From NCBI GenBank assembly GCA_024687125.1, contig JAILFA010000035.1:1-64000 (forward strand): a DNA stretch of 64,000 nucleotides, read 5' to 3'. The DNA comes from Lachnospiraceae bacterium. Its GTDB lineage: Bacteria > Bacillota > Clostridia > Lachnospirales > Lachnospiraceae. Each line of letters begins with the position of its first letter. Positions within the stretch are counted from its first letter, which is position 1. This document shows, in pieces, positions 41,133 to 50,288 of this stretch. The position numbers and the translations under genes are program-made. Under the pieces are notes generated by a model. The model saw nothing but the letters and a program-made list of their open reading frames with translations, was not told where the DNA came from and made no database searches.

Positions 41133-42806
41133 TCAGCCGTTCAGTGCCTTCTTGTAGCGCGCATACTGCTGCTTGCGGATCTCAAGCACCTCAGGCAGGT
41201 GCAGGGCGTCCAGTTCGCCGATGTAGGCGTCGAACTCGGTCATCGGTCTCGTGCCGGTGATGAACGCCGCCGCGCTCTCATCAACCTTGGTCTGGATGTC
41301 CGTCATGTAGGTGTTGATCGTGTCGGTCTCAGCATCGGTGGAATAGATGAACGGCCAGGGATCGACCACATACTGACGAAGATCGGCGTTGCTCTTGGCG
41401 TGCCAGTCGGCAACCAGAACATCGGTGGAAGCCACGGACTGCTGCGCCGGGAAGACGAAGGAAGGATTGATGCCGAACTGCTGCAGCCAGTCATTGTCCT
41501 TGCCCTTCTCGGTGAACTCACGGGAACCGTCAGCGTTGACCTGATAGCTCTCGCCCTCGATACCCCACTGATACAGTTCCTGGCAGGCATCGCTCATCGC
41601 GTAGTCAAGGAACTTCGCGCAGAGCTCGGGATCCTGCGCGTTCGTGCTGATCGCGAACATATTGCCCAGCTCGACACGGCCTACATAGAAGCCCTTGCTG
41701 TCGCCGGAAAGCGGAGCCGCGCCGACGAACGCCTTGTCAGCCGTTCCGTCATAGTAAGGCAGGACATTGGAATACATCATGGACATCGCCCAGCTGAAGT
41801 CATAGGCAACACCCGTCAGATCGTTGGAGATGCGCTCGATGACCTTGTCTCTGTCGAGAGAGGTGTACTCGACCTCGAGCAGGCCGTCCTTGTACAGACC
41901 GTTCAGGAACTCAAGATACTTTTTGTAATTCTCGGAATCCGCATAGGCATAGGTGACGTTGCCGTCCGCATCCGCCTGGAAGCCACTGACAAGGTCAAGG
42001 CCGAAGGCCGGTCCGAACATGTAAGGCAGGAAATCAGCCATGATGGACATCGGGATCTCGTCGTTCTTGTCGCCGTTGTCGTTCATGTCGTTGTCCTTGT
42101 AGTACTGAAGGAGCGCCACAAAGTCATCCAGTGTCTCGGGAGCCTTCATGCCGGCCTTCTCAAGCCATACAACGTTGTACATCAGGCAGGGCTGATAGTC
42201 CTTGCCGACGTTGGTGCCGGGCACATAGTAGATGTTGCCGTCCTCGGCGGTCAGCTCGGCCTTCATGACCGGGTTGTCATGCAGCCACTTCGTGAAGTTG
42301 GGCATGGAGCCGAAGTACTGGTTCAGTGGCTGGAACAGGCCGGACTTGATGTAGACCTGGTTCGTGTCCTGATCGGGAAGCAGAATGATGTCCGCGTCCG
42401 CCTGGCCGGTGGAAAGCATCGGTGTGACGGTATCCTGATAGTTGTTGTAGTCGACCAGCTGCCAGTCAACAGCGACACCGGAATCCGCGACCACCTTCTT
42501 GACGATCTCCGCGTTCGCGATATCCACGTTGGTATAGTTTGAGGTCTCCGCAAGGATCTTGATGCTCTTGCCGGCTTCCTGCGTGATCGGAGCCGTTCCC
42601 TCATAGACATAGCCGGAATCCTCAGCCACAGCCTGTGCCTGCTCGATATCGGCGTCGACCTTTTCGGTCTTGTTCTCGGTTGCCGGTGCCTCCGTCTGCG
42701 TCGTATCAGCCGGTGCCTGCGCGGGTGTCTGTCCGCCGCCGCAGCCGGTGAGTGCCGCCGCGACCATCGAGGTCGCGAGAAGCATCGATAAAATCTTCTT
42801 CTTCAT
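41133..42806 (-). CDS. Extracellular solute-binding lipoprotein, LplA-like
   Basis: A 557-residue binding lipoprotein for the second ABC importer. The signal peptide ends in ALTGCGGG (lipidated Cys22), followed by an Ala/Pro/Thr/Glu linker and the binding domain (YVPGTNVGKDYQPCLMYN). It has native, GC-rich composition, unlike its counterpart at 22300-24000. It follows the LplC-like permease by 92 nt; a TATGAT -10-like sequence in that gap may give extra transcription. AAAGGAGG precedes the ATG. Confidence 0.92.
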   Translation of the reverse strand: MKKKILSMLLATSMVAAALTGCGGGQTPAQAPADTTQTEAPATENKTEKVDADIEQAQAVAEDSGYVYEGTAPITQEAGKSIKILAETSNYTNVDIANAEIVKKVVADSGVAVDWQLVDYNNYQDTVTPMLSTGQADADIILLPDQDTNQVYIKSGLFQPLNQYFGSMPNFTKWLHDNPVMKAELTAEDGNIYYVPGTNVGKDYQPCLMYNVVWLEKAGMKAPETLDDFVALLQYYKDNDMNDNGDKNDEIPMSIMADFLPYMFGPAFGLDLVSGFQADADGNVTYAYADSENYKKYLEFLNGLYKDGLLEVEYTSLDRDKVIERISNDLTGVAYDFSWAMSMMYSNVLPYYDGTADKAFVGAAPLSGDSKGFYVGRVELGNMFAISTNAQDPELCAKFLDYAMSDACQELYQWGIEGESYQVNADGSREFTEKGKDNDWLQQFGINPSFVFPAQQSVASTDVLVADWHAKSNADLRQYVVDPWPFIYSTDAETDTINTYMTDIQTKVDESAAAFITGTRPMTEFDAYIGELDALHLPEVLEIRKQQYARYKKALNG

Positions 42807-42898
42807 CAGTTCCCCTCCTTTGCAAGAATAAAAAGATTTAGACTTCTATATCATACCACGTTCCCCCTGTGAAAGAAACCATGGATCTGACCTTATGC

Positions 42899-43810
42899 TT
42901 ATCCCTTCACAGCCCCCAGCATCGTGCCCTGGACCAGGTATTTCTGCACGAGCGGCACGACGAGCATGATCGGGACGACCGATACGACGATACAGACGTA
43001 GCGCACCTGGATCGTCGACTGCGACAGCGCTCCCATGGAGAGCGAGGTGGTCTGCATGATCTCCGTCGACGCCTGCAGCAGGATGCGGCGCAGGAAGGCC
43101 TGCAGCGGCTCCTTGGTGGAATCCGTGATGTAGAGCATCGCGCTGAAGAAATCGTTGTACCTGGCGACCGCGTAGTACAGCGTCAGCACCGCCAGCGTGG
43201 GCTTGATCAGCGGGGCCGCGATCCTCACGAGGATATAGAAATCATTGGCCCCCTCGATGGCCGCCTCCTCAAAAAGCTCCTCGGAGATCGACTCAAAGGC
43301 CGAGCGGCAGATCATGACATTGTACGCGGAGATCAGCGCCGGCAGGATCATGGCCCAGCGGGAATTGTAGAGCCCCATGTTCGTCACGACGATATAGATC
43401 GGGATCAGGCCGCCGGAGAAATACATGGTGAACGCGAGCAGGAAATTGAGCTGCTTGCGCAGGAAAAAGCGTTTGCGTGAGAGCGGATAGGCCGCCAGGC
43501 ACGTGAAGACGACATTGAGGACGGTCCCCACCACCGTGTAGAACAGGGTGTTGCCATAGGATACCCAGAGCTGCTTGTATTTCAGCACCGTCTTCATCGC
43601 GTCGAAATTGAGGTCGACCGGGAACAGATAGACAAGTCCCTTGTTGACCGCTTCCCCCGAGCTGACGGCCACACTGACCACATAGAGGAACGGATAGACG
43701 CATACGATGACCGCGATGGCCAGGAAGATCCAGATGATCATGTCAAAGATGAGATCTCCGACCCAGCCGTTGTACGCCTTCTTTTCTTTCATTGCCTTAA
43801 CATCCTGCAT
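42899..43810 (-). CDS. Sugar ABC transporter permease, LplC-like
   Basis: A 303-residue permease from the ATG at 43810, after GGGAGG. It has six helices, the EAA loop SISEELFEEAAIEGAND and the family ending KYLVQGTMLGAVKG. It forms an importer with the LplB-like permease (17 nt upstream) and the binding protein. No ATPase gene is adjacent, as usual for this family. The substrate is unknown; the alpha/beta hydrolase suggests an acylated oligosaccharide. Confidence 0.92.
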   Translation of the reverse strand: MQDVKAMKEKKAYNGWVGDLIFDMIIWIFLAIAVIVCVYPFLYVVSVAVSSGEAVNKGLVYLFPVDLNFDAMKTVLKYKQLWVSYGNTLFYTVVGTVLNVVFTCLAAYPLSRKRFFLRKQLNFLLAFTMYFSGGLIPIYIVVTNMGLYNSRWAMILPALISAYNVMICRSAFESISEELFEEAAIEGANDFYILVRIAAPLIKPTLAVLTLYYAVARYNDFFSAMLYITDSTKEPLQAFLRRILLQASTEIMQTTSLSMGALSQSTIQVRYVCIVVSVVPIMLVVPLVQKYLVQGTMLGAVKG

Positions 43811-43826
43811 ATGCCGCGTCCTCCCG

Positions 43827-44789
43827 TCACCAGATGGCCGTATCCGTGACGCGCCGGCTGATCCGGTTGGCGACAAAGACGATGGCAAAGTTGATCACCG
43901 AGTTGAAGAGACCGACCGCGGTAGCGAAGCTGTAGTTCGGCGGGCTCGATCCGATACCCTGCCGGTACACATAGGTCTGGATGACATCCGCGGTCTCATA
44001 CACCGCCGTGTTGTACAGCAGATAGACCTTTTCAAAGCCGACACTCATCATGCTGCCGAGCGTCATGATGAGCAGCAGGATGATCGTAGGCCGGATGGAC
44101 GGCAGGATCAGGTGCCAGATGATCTGCCTGCGGTTCGCGCCGTCCACGCGCATCGCCTCGTGCAGATCGGGGGAGATACCCATGATCGCGGCGACAAAGA
44201 TGATGGAGTTGAACCCGAAGCTCTGCCAGGAGCCCGAGATGACATAGATCGGCCGGAACCACTGGGGCAGGTTCATGAAGTTGATGCTCTCGATGCCGAG
44301 CTTGTTCAGCATCTGGTTGATGATGCCGCCCGAAGGTGACAGGAAGTTGTTGATCATACCGCAGACGACCACGGTCGAGATGAAATACGGCAGATAGGTC
44401 GTCACCTGCACGGTCTTCTGGATCGGCTTGCGCCGGATCTGCGTGACAGCGACCGCAAACAGGATCGGGATCGGGAAGCCGATGATCAATGACCAGAACT
44501 GCAGCAGGAACGTGTTGCGCACCAGACGGTAAAAGTACACGGACCCGAAGAACTGCGAAAACCACTTGGTCCCGACGAACGGACTGTTGTAGACCCCCAG
44601 GAGGCCCGAGCCGATCTTATAGCGGTTGAAGGCCATGATCAGGCCCGTCATCGGGAAATAGCAGAAAATCGCGAAAAAGATGATGACCGGGACCATCATG
44701 ATGAGCAGATACCGGTCGCGATAGATCAGCGTCCTGAGCGGCAGTTTCTTTTCGACGTATGCCGATTTCTTCTTGTCGTTCCTGGCCAT
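43827..44789 (-). CDS. Sugar ABC transporter permease, LplB-like
   Basis: A 320-residue permease with a polar N-terminus (MARNDKKKSAYVEKK), six helices and the EAA loop SPDLHEAMRVDGANR. GGGGGGAAG precedes the ATG. It is the first gene after the AraC-type sensor (95 nt), which very likely controls this importer. Confidence 0.92.
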   Translation of the reverse strand: MARNDKKKSAYVEKKLPLRTLIYRDRYLLIMMVPVIIFFAIFCYFPMTGLIMAFNRYKIGSGLLGVYNSPFVGTKWFSQFFGSVYFYRLVRNTFLLQFWSLIIGFPIPILFAVAVTQIRRKPIQKTVQVTTYLPYFISTVVVCGMINNFLSPSGGIINQMLNKLGIESINFMNLPQWFRPIYVISGSWQSFGFNSIIFVAAIMGISPDLHEAMRVDGANRRQIIWHLILPSIRPTIILLLIMTLGSMMSVGFEKVYLLYNTAVYETADVIQTYVYRQGIGSSPPNYSFATAVGLFNSVINFAIVFVANRISRRVTDTAIW

Positions 44790-44884
44790 AACTTCCCCCC
44801 GCGCGCGGTGAAAAAATTTCCGTTATGGCTATTGAAACATGAAAGAAAAAGATTGTACAGAATCAAAAATTCCGCAGGATTCAA

Positions 44885-47041
44885 TTATTGCGGAGCCGCG
44901 TATTCAGAGGGATTGACGCCCATGACCGCCTTAAAGTTCCTCCGGAAGGTGAGCTGGTTGGGATACCCTACCCGCTCCCCGATCTCCGCCAGGGAGAATC
45001 CCCCCCTGCGGATCATCTCCGCGGCGCGGGCGATCCGTTTGTTCTGAAGATACTGCAGATACGTCATGCCGTGGCGCTGTTTATATAATAACAGCAGATA
45101 TTTATTACTGACGCGGAAATGATCGGAAAGGAACTGCAGGGAGATATCCTGATCGCAGAAATGCTCGTCCACATAGCGCAGGATCTCCTCGTCCGGCAGA
45201 GCGTCCTCCTCCCGGCTGCCGCTGTCCTGCTCGAGCAGGTCGGTCACCGACATCAGCACCGCGTCGTAGTAGTCGAAGATCTCCTGCAGGGTCATCAGCC
45301 CCTGCGCGCGCCGGATGTTCAGGTGGACCGCGGTAAGGCCCGCCGTTTCCTTGATCGCCCTCATGACCGCGGGATACAGCTCATCGACGAGCGCGTGATA
45401 GACATCGGCCGGCGCGGCAAGCTCCAGATTCTTTTTATACACCTCGAACAGCAGCCCGTGAATGCCGCCGCGGTCCCGGCGCTCCAGAAAGCCGCGCAGC
45501 TGCTCCGTGAATCCCGCGGGGAAATAGTAATCCACGCGTCTTTCCGCCTCTTCCCCGGCAAAGAACACCTCGCCCCTGCCGTCGCGCAGCATCCCCTCCA
45601 GAGCGTTCATCGCACTCTCGCAGGCGGTCTTCAGCTCCGCGATCTCCTCGCGCGGCCGGTCCACGCCCATGGTGACGAGCAGATGCTCCGGCTCGAGAGC
45701 GGCCGCGAGCTGGCGGCGGAGATTGAAGAACAGATCCTCGGAAAGCTCCGGTTCATCGTCATTGACGATCAGGTAGATATTGAAGACATCCCGGAAATAC
45801 CAGGCGATGTGCCTTTCCTCCGTCGACCAGGTCCCCGCCGTCTGTCGGATGATGCCGTCCAGTCGCTCCCTTAAGCCTTCGTCGGCGGCATGGTTTCCTT
45901 CATAGGCAAGATTGACGACCGATACCACATAATACAGGTGCTTCAGGTCCAGGAAATCCTCATCCGTCAGAACACTCAGTTTTTCGCCGCCCTCGCCTCC
46001 GGCCACGATCGCCTGCAGCATCCCCGCGCCGGCATAGGGGCCGATCGTCAGGATCTTTTCGTGATAGCGGTTCTTTTCACCGATCAGTTCCCGGATCCCG
46101 CCGATGATGCCGTCCATCTCATCCTCCCTGGGGGATCCGTCCCCCTGGGAGACCATGCTGCCCAGCACACCGATCGGCTGATAATAGCGCTTGCTCTGCC
46201 AGTAGGCAAGCCACACAAAAAAGAGAAAGACCAGCGCCAGGATCAGCAGCATGCCGTAGAGGACAAAATGCCTTCCGGCCGGGGCGGGACCGTTCCCGTA
46301 CAGCTCGTAGACAACCTCGGGATCCGCGTCGGAGGACCTGGTCCCTGCCGCTTCTCCCGTGATCCCGCCGACTGTCAGGATCTCCTCGCCGCGGTACAGG
46401 ACACGGACCCCGCTTCCCTGGTCGAGCAGCTCCGAAAGCGCGCTCTCCGTCCGGTCCGCGTCGATGAACACGCAGCAGCAGCCGATCCCGACACCTGTGC
46501 GGTAGGTATAGCTGTCGCAGTAGATCATGCCGCGCTTCTGGAAATAATATCGCTTGTTATTTTTAAATCCGAAGATGTCCGCGATCGATCCGACCGCCAG
46601 AAAAGGCTGTTCCTTTGCGGGCGCGATAAAGGGCTCATCGAGATAGAGCACGCCGCCTCCGGAATACGCCCGTTCGCTCCCCTCGAGAAAGATCGAGACG
46701 CCGTAGAGCGAAGCTCCGTGTGAGGAAAGGATCCCTTTGAGTTCTGTCTGAATGGCGTAGTCGGTGTACGAATCCACCGGATTGCCAAGACGCGTCGCCA
46801 TGTACAGATCCCGCATCACCGTGGAATATCTGAGATCGCGCACCACATCCTGCGCGATCCCGATCGCCCCGTCCAGCATGTCCGCCGCCTCGCGCAGCGT
46901 CAGCTCGCTGTCCCGCTCCGCCTGCGCGTCGTCGATCCGCCGGTTCTGGTAGACCAGGAACACGGCGTACAGGCTGAAGCTGACCGCAATGATCAGGATA
47001 TAGCTGAAAAACATGCGTTTGAAAACTCTGCTCTGAAACAT
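44885..47041 (-). CDS. Membrane-bound AraC-type regulator with extracellular sensor
   Basis: A 718-residue one-component regulator. It has a membrane helix at 9-31 (MFFSYILIIAVSFSLYAVF), an extracellular sensing domain (about 35-245), a second helix at about 250-272 (LLILALVFLFFVWLAYW), a cytoplasmic linker with a YesN-type region, and a C-terminal AraC helix-turn-helix pair (LSDHFRVSNKYLLLLYKQ and IGERVGYPNQLTFRRNFK). This arrangement is typical of regulators beside LplABC importers. Its promoter -10 lies 6 nt before the ATG, so the mRNA is probably leaderless. AGGAG touches the ATG and is too close to act as a ribosome-binding site. Confidence 0.9.
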   Translation of the reverse strand: MFQSRVFKRMFFSYILIIAVSFSLYAVFLVYQNRRIDDAQAERDSELTLREAADMLDGAIGIAQDVVRDLRYSTVMRDLYMATRLGNPVDSYTDYAIQTELKGILSSHGASLYGVSIFLEGSERAYSGGGVLYLDEPFIAPAKEQPFLAVGSIADIFGFKNNKRYYFQKRGMIYCDSYTYRTGVGIGCCCVFIDADRTESALSELLDQGSGVRVLYRGEEILTVGGITGEAAGTRSSDADPEVVYELYGNGPAPAGRHFVLYGMLLILALVFLFFVWLAYWQSKRYYQPIGVLGSMVSQGDGSPREDEMDGIIGGIRELIGEKNRYHEKILTIGPYAGAGMLQAIVAGGEGGEKLSVLTDEDFLDLKHLYYVVSVVNLAYEGNHAADEGLRERLDGIIRQTAGTWSTEERHIAWYFRDVFNIYLIVNDDEPELSEDLFFNLRRQLAAALEPEHLLVTMGVDRPREEIAELKTACESAMNALEGMLRDGRGEVFFAGEEAERRVDYYFPAGFTEQLRGFLERRDRGGIHGLLFEVYKKNLELAAPADVYHALVDELYPAVMRAIKETAGLTAVHLNIRRAQGLMTLQEIFDYYDAVLMSVTDLLEQDSGSREEDALPDEEILRYVDEHFCDQDISLQFLSDHFRVSNKYLLLLYKQRHGMTYLQYLQNKRIARAAEMIRRGGFSLAEIGERVGYPNQLTFRRNFKAVMGVNPSEYAAPQ

Positions 47042-47047
47042 GCTCCT

Positions 47048-47099
47048 ATTGTACCATGATTCCGCGGTTATTGCAGAGCCGCGGATTCCCTGTTATGAT
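47048..47099. promoter_or_regulatory. Bidirectional promoter with shared -35 and centred palindrome
   Basis: TTGCAG (47071-47076) serves as -35 for the plus strand, with TATGAT at 47094-47099 after 17 nt. Its complement CTGCAA serves the minus strand, with TACAAT (complement of 47048-47053), also after 17 nt. Both -10s carry the TGn extension. The arms TCCGCGG (47061-47067) and CCGCGGA (47079-47085) form a palindrome centred on the shared hexamer. The whole gap between the two start codons is 65 bp. The -35 match to consensus is only moderate. Confidence 0.65.
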
Positions 47100-47106
47100 G
47101 GATGCC

Positions 47107-49059
47107 ATGACGATCCTGGAATGTCACAACCTGTCCAAAGCGTTCGGTGATGTCCCCATCATTCAGAGCGCTGCCTTTCGCCTGGAAGCACGGGAAAAAG
47201 CCGCCATTGTCGGTGCCAACGGAGCCGGCAAGACGACTCTCCTGCGCCTTCTGCTGGGCGAACTGGAGCCGGACGCTGGCACGGTCGTTTTCGCCGGCGG
47301 CATCCGCTGCGGCTATCTCGCGCAGGATCAGGACACGGACAGCGACAATACGATCTTTGAGGAGCTTATGACCGCCAGGCAGGATCTGATCGACGCCGAA
47401 CAGCGGCTCCGCGATCTGGAGGCGGACATGGGCCGTCTGTCCGGGGACGCTCTCCTGGCCGCGGCCGAGGAGCACGACCGTCTCTTGCAGACCTTTGCCG
47501 CCGAAAACGGCTTCGGCCTGAAGGGCATGGTCACCGGTGTCGCGCGGGGCCTGGGATTCACCGACGAAGAGTTCGGAAAAAAGATCCGCACCCTCTCCGG
47601 CGGCCAGAAGACAAGGGTTGCTCTCGGCAGGCTCCTTTTGCGGAAAAACGATCTGATCGTCCTCGATGAACCGACGAACCATCTGGATGTCCACGCCATC
47701 GAATGGCTGGAGGGCTATCTCAAAAGCTACCCCGGCGCCGTGCTGATCGTCTCCCACGACCGCTATTTCCTGGACCGCGTCGTCACACGGGTGGCGGAGC
47801 TCGACCGGACGAAGCTCACCGTCTGGAACGGCAATTACAGCGCCTACGCGGAGAAAAAAGCCAAGGCCAGGGAGGACGCCCTGCGCGCCTATCTGAACCA
47901 GCAGCAGGAGATCCGTCACCAGGAGGCCGTCATCGAAAAGCTTCGCTCCTACAACCGCGAAAAATCGATCCGCCGCGCGGAGAGCCGGGAAAAGATGCTC
48001 TCCAAAATGGAGGTTCTGGACAAGCCCCGGGAGGCCCGGGATGATATGAAGCTGCACCTTGTGCCCTCCGTGGAGAGCGGAAAGGACGTGCTGCATGTGG
48101 AAAACCTGTCGAAGGGCTTTGACGGGGAAACACTGTTTGAGGGACTGTCCTTTGACATCCGCCGCGGCGAGCATATCGCCGTCATCGGTGACAACGGCAC
48201 CGGCAAGACCACGCTCCTGCGGATCATCAATCATCTGCTGCCCGCCGACAAAGGCACGGTCATGCCCGGTGTCCGGGTAAAGACCGCCTATTACGACCAG
48301 GAGCACCATGTCCTGCACGACGGGAACACGCTGTTTGACGAAATTGCGGACGATCACCCGGATATGAACAATACCGAGATCCGCACGAAGCTCGCGGCGT
48401 TTCTTTTTACCGGAGACGATGTGTTCAAGCAGGTAAAGAGTCTCTCCGGCGGTGAAAAGGGGCGTCTCTCGCTGCTCAAGCTGATGCTCTCCAAAGCCAA
48501 TTTTCTCCTGCTCGACGAGCCGACCAACCACCTGGACATCACAAGCAAGGAGATCCTGGAGGAGGCGATCCGCGGCTACGAAGGGACCGTCCTGTGCGTG
48601 AGCCACGACCGCTACTTCATCAACCGCATTGCGACACGTATCCTGGATCTGACGGGCGGAAAGCTCGTCGATTATCCGGGGGATTACGACTACTACACCG
48701 CGCACCGTGAGGAACGGATGCAGCGGCTGGATCAGGCGGCCGGCGGTCAGGCTTCTGCTGCCGCGTCATCCTCCCCCGCCGCCGGTTCCGTCTCCCCTGC
48801 TGCCGCGTCCTCGGAGGGAAAAGCCGACTGGCAGACGCAGAAGGACAGACAGCGCGAGCAGCGCCGCCGCGAAACGGAGCTCAAAAAATGCGAGGAAGAG
48901 ATCGCCCGGCTGGAAGCTCAGGATAAAGAAATCGATGCCGAGCTCAGTCTCCCTGAGGTCGGCACCGATCTTGCAAGGCTCCGCAGGCTTTCGAATGAAC
49001 AGACCGGGATCCGCGAGCGGCTCAGCAGTCTGTATGAAACCTGGGAAACACTGGCGTAA
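47107..49059 (+). CDS. ABC-F family ATPase
   Basis: A soluble 650-residue protein with two ATPase domains and no membrane helices, of the ribosome-acting ABC-F family (YdiF/Uup-like). Walker A motifs are GANGAGKTT (about 40) and GDNGTGKTT (about 361); signatures are LSGGQKTR and LSGGEKGR; the inter-domain linker is charged and helical. An Ala/Ser-rich hinge (about 560-590) leads to a C-terminal coiled coil. The start at 47107 gives MTILECHNLSKAFGD, the standard ABC-F beginning; an in-frame ATG at 47056 would lie upstream of the promoter. The -10 ends 7 nt before this ATG. It may act in translation factor or antibiotic protection roles. Confidence 0.92.
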   Translation: MTILECHNLSKAFGDVPIIQSAAFRLEAREKAAIVGANGAGKTTLLRLLLGELEPDAGTVVFAGGIRCGYLAQDQDTDSDNTIFEELMTARQDLIDAEQRLRDLEADMGRLSGDALLAAAEEHDRLLQTFAAENGFGLKGMVTGVARGLGFTDEEFGKKIRTLSGGQKTRVALGRLLLRKNDLIVLDEPTNHLDVHAIEWLEGYLKSYPGAVLIVSHDRYFLDRVVTRVAELDRTKLTVWNGNYSAYAEKKAKAREDALRAYLNQQQEIRHQEAVIEKLRSYNREKSIRRAESREKMLSKMEVLDKPREARDDMKLHLVPSVESGKDVLHVENLSKGFDGETLFEGLSFDIRRGEHIAVIGDNGTGKTTLLRIINHLLPADKGTVMPGVRVKTAYYDQEHHVLHDGNTLFDEIADDHPDMNNTEIRTKLAAFLFTGDDVFKQVKSLSGGEKGRLSLLKLMLSKANFLLLDEPTNHLDITSKEILEEAIRGYEGTVLCVSHDRYFINRIATRILDLTGGKLVDYPGDYDYYTAHREERMQRLDQAAGGQASAAASSSPAAGSVSPAAASSEGKADWQTQKDRQREQRRRETELKKCEEEIARLEAQDKEIDAELSLPEVGTDLARLRRLSNEQTGIRERLSSLYETWETLA

Positions 49060-49067
49060 AGCCTGTG

Positions 49068-50273
49068 TTATGAAAGACGCGCTGCGATCGCGTCGATAAA
49101 ATCACCGGTATTCTTCACGGTAACGCTTTCTTTGGGCAGGGTCGTGATCAGCGCCAGGTCCTTGGTCATGACACCGCTCTCGATGGTTCCCAGCGTCGCC
49201 GCTTCCAGGCGGTCGGCGAATTTCTGCAGCTCCGGCAGGGCATCCAGTTCACCGCGTTTTCTGAGCGCGCCGCTCCAGGCAAAGATCGTCGCCACCGGGT
49301 TGGTCGAGGTCTCCTCGCCCTTTAAATGCTTGTAGTAATGGCGCTGCACCGTTCCGTGCGCCGCCTCATATTCATAGACGCCGGAGGGCGACACGAGCAC
49401 GGAGGTCATCATCGCCAGCGATCCGAACGCTGAGGAGACCATGTCGCTCATCACATCGCCGTCGTAGTTTTTGCAGGCCCAGATCATGCCGCCTTTGGAC
49501 TTCATGATCCGCGCCACCGCGTCGTCGATCAGCGTGTAGAAATACGTGATGCCGGCGTTCTGAAAACGTTCCTTATATTCTTTCTCGTAGATCCCGTCAA
49601 AGATCTCGCGGAATCTGGCGTCATAGGTCTTGCTGATCGTGTCCTTGGTGCCGAACCAGAGTTCCTTTTTCTCATCCAGCGCGAACTGGAAGCAGGCTCT
49701 GGCAAAGCTCTCGATCGAAGCGTCCAGGTTGTGGACACCCTGGACGACGCCGGGGCCTGTAAAGGTCTGGATCAGCTTCCTGGTCTCGTTGCCGGCGGCA
49801 TCCGTATAGACGAGCTCCGCCTTGCCCGCGCCGGGAACGCGCAGCTCCACGTTCTTGTATACATCGCCGTAGGCATGGCGGGCCAGCGTGATCGGCTTCT
49901 CCCAGTTGCGCACGCACGGCTCGATCCCCTTCACCGTGATCGGTGTCCGAAAGACGGTTCCGTCGAGGATCGCGCGGATCGTCCCGTTGGGGGACTTCCA
50001 CATCTCCTTGAGACCGTATTCTCTGACGCGGTCCGCGTTCGGGGTGATCGTCGCGCATTTGACCGCGACACCGAGGCGCTTCGTCGCCTCCGCGGAATCG
50101 ATCGTGATCTGATCGTCCGTCTCGTCTCGTTTTTTCAGCCCCAGATCGTAGTACTCCGTCTGCAGACTGACGAACGGCATCAGCAGCTTATCCTTGATCA
50201 TCTCCCACAGGATCCTGGTCATCTCATCGCCGTCCATCTCGACGAGCGGCGTCTTCATCATGATCTTGCTCAT
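49068..50273 (-). CDS. icd: NADP-dependent isocitrate dehydrogenase
   Basis: Oxidative decarboxylation of isocitrate to 2-oxoglutarate. The 401-residue protein belongs to the eukaryote-like NADP type: [52 protein letters not shown] and [15 protein letters not shown]. It follows the Re-citrate synthase gene by 15 nt; together they cover two of three steps from acetyl-CoA and oxaloacetate to 2-oxoglutarate for glutamate synthesis. Aconitase is not in the window. Its 3' end lies 8 nt from the convergent ABC-F gene. Confidence 0.95.
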   Translation of the reverse strand: MSKIMMKTPLVEMDGDEMTRILWEMIKDKLLMPFVSLQTEYYDLGLKKRDETDDQITIDSAEATKRLGVAVKCATITPNADRVREYGLKEMWKSPNGTIRAILDGTVFRTPITVKGIEPCVRNWEKPITLARHAYGDVYKNVELRVPGAGKAELVYTDAAGNETRKLIQTFTGPGVVQGVHNLDASIESFARACFQFALDEKKELWFGTKDTISKTYDARFREIFDGIYEKEYKERFQNAGITYFYTLIDDAVARIMKSKGGMIWACKNYDGDVMSDMVSSAFGSLAMMTSVLVSPSGVYEYEAAHGTVQRHYYKHLKGEETSTNPVATIFAWSGALRKRGELDALPELQKFADRLEAATLGTIESGVMTKDLALITTLPKESVTVKNTGDFIDAIAARLS

Positions 50274-50288
50274 ACTTTTCTCCCCCTG

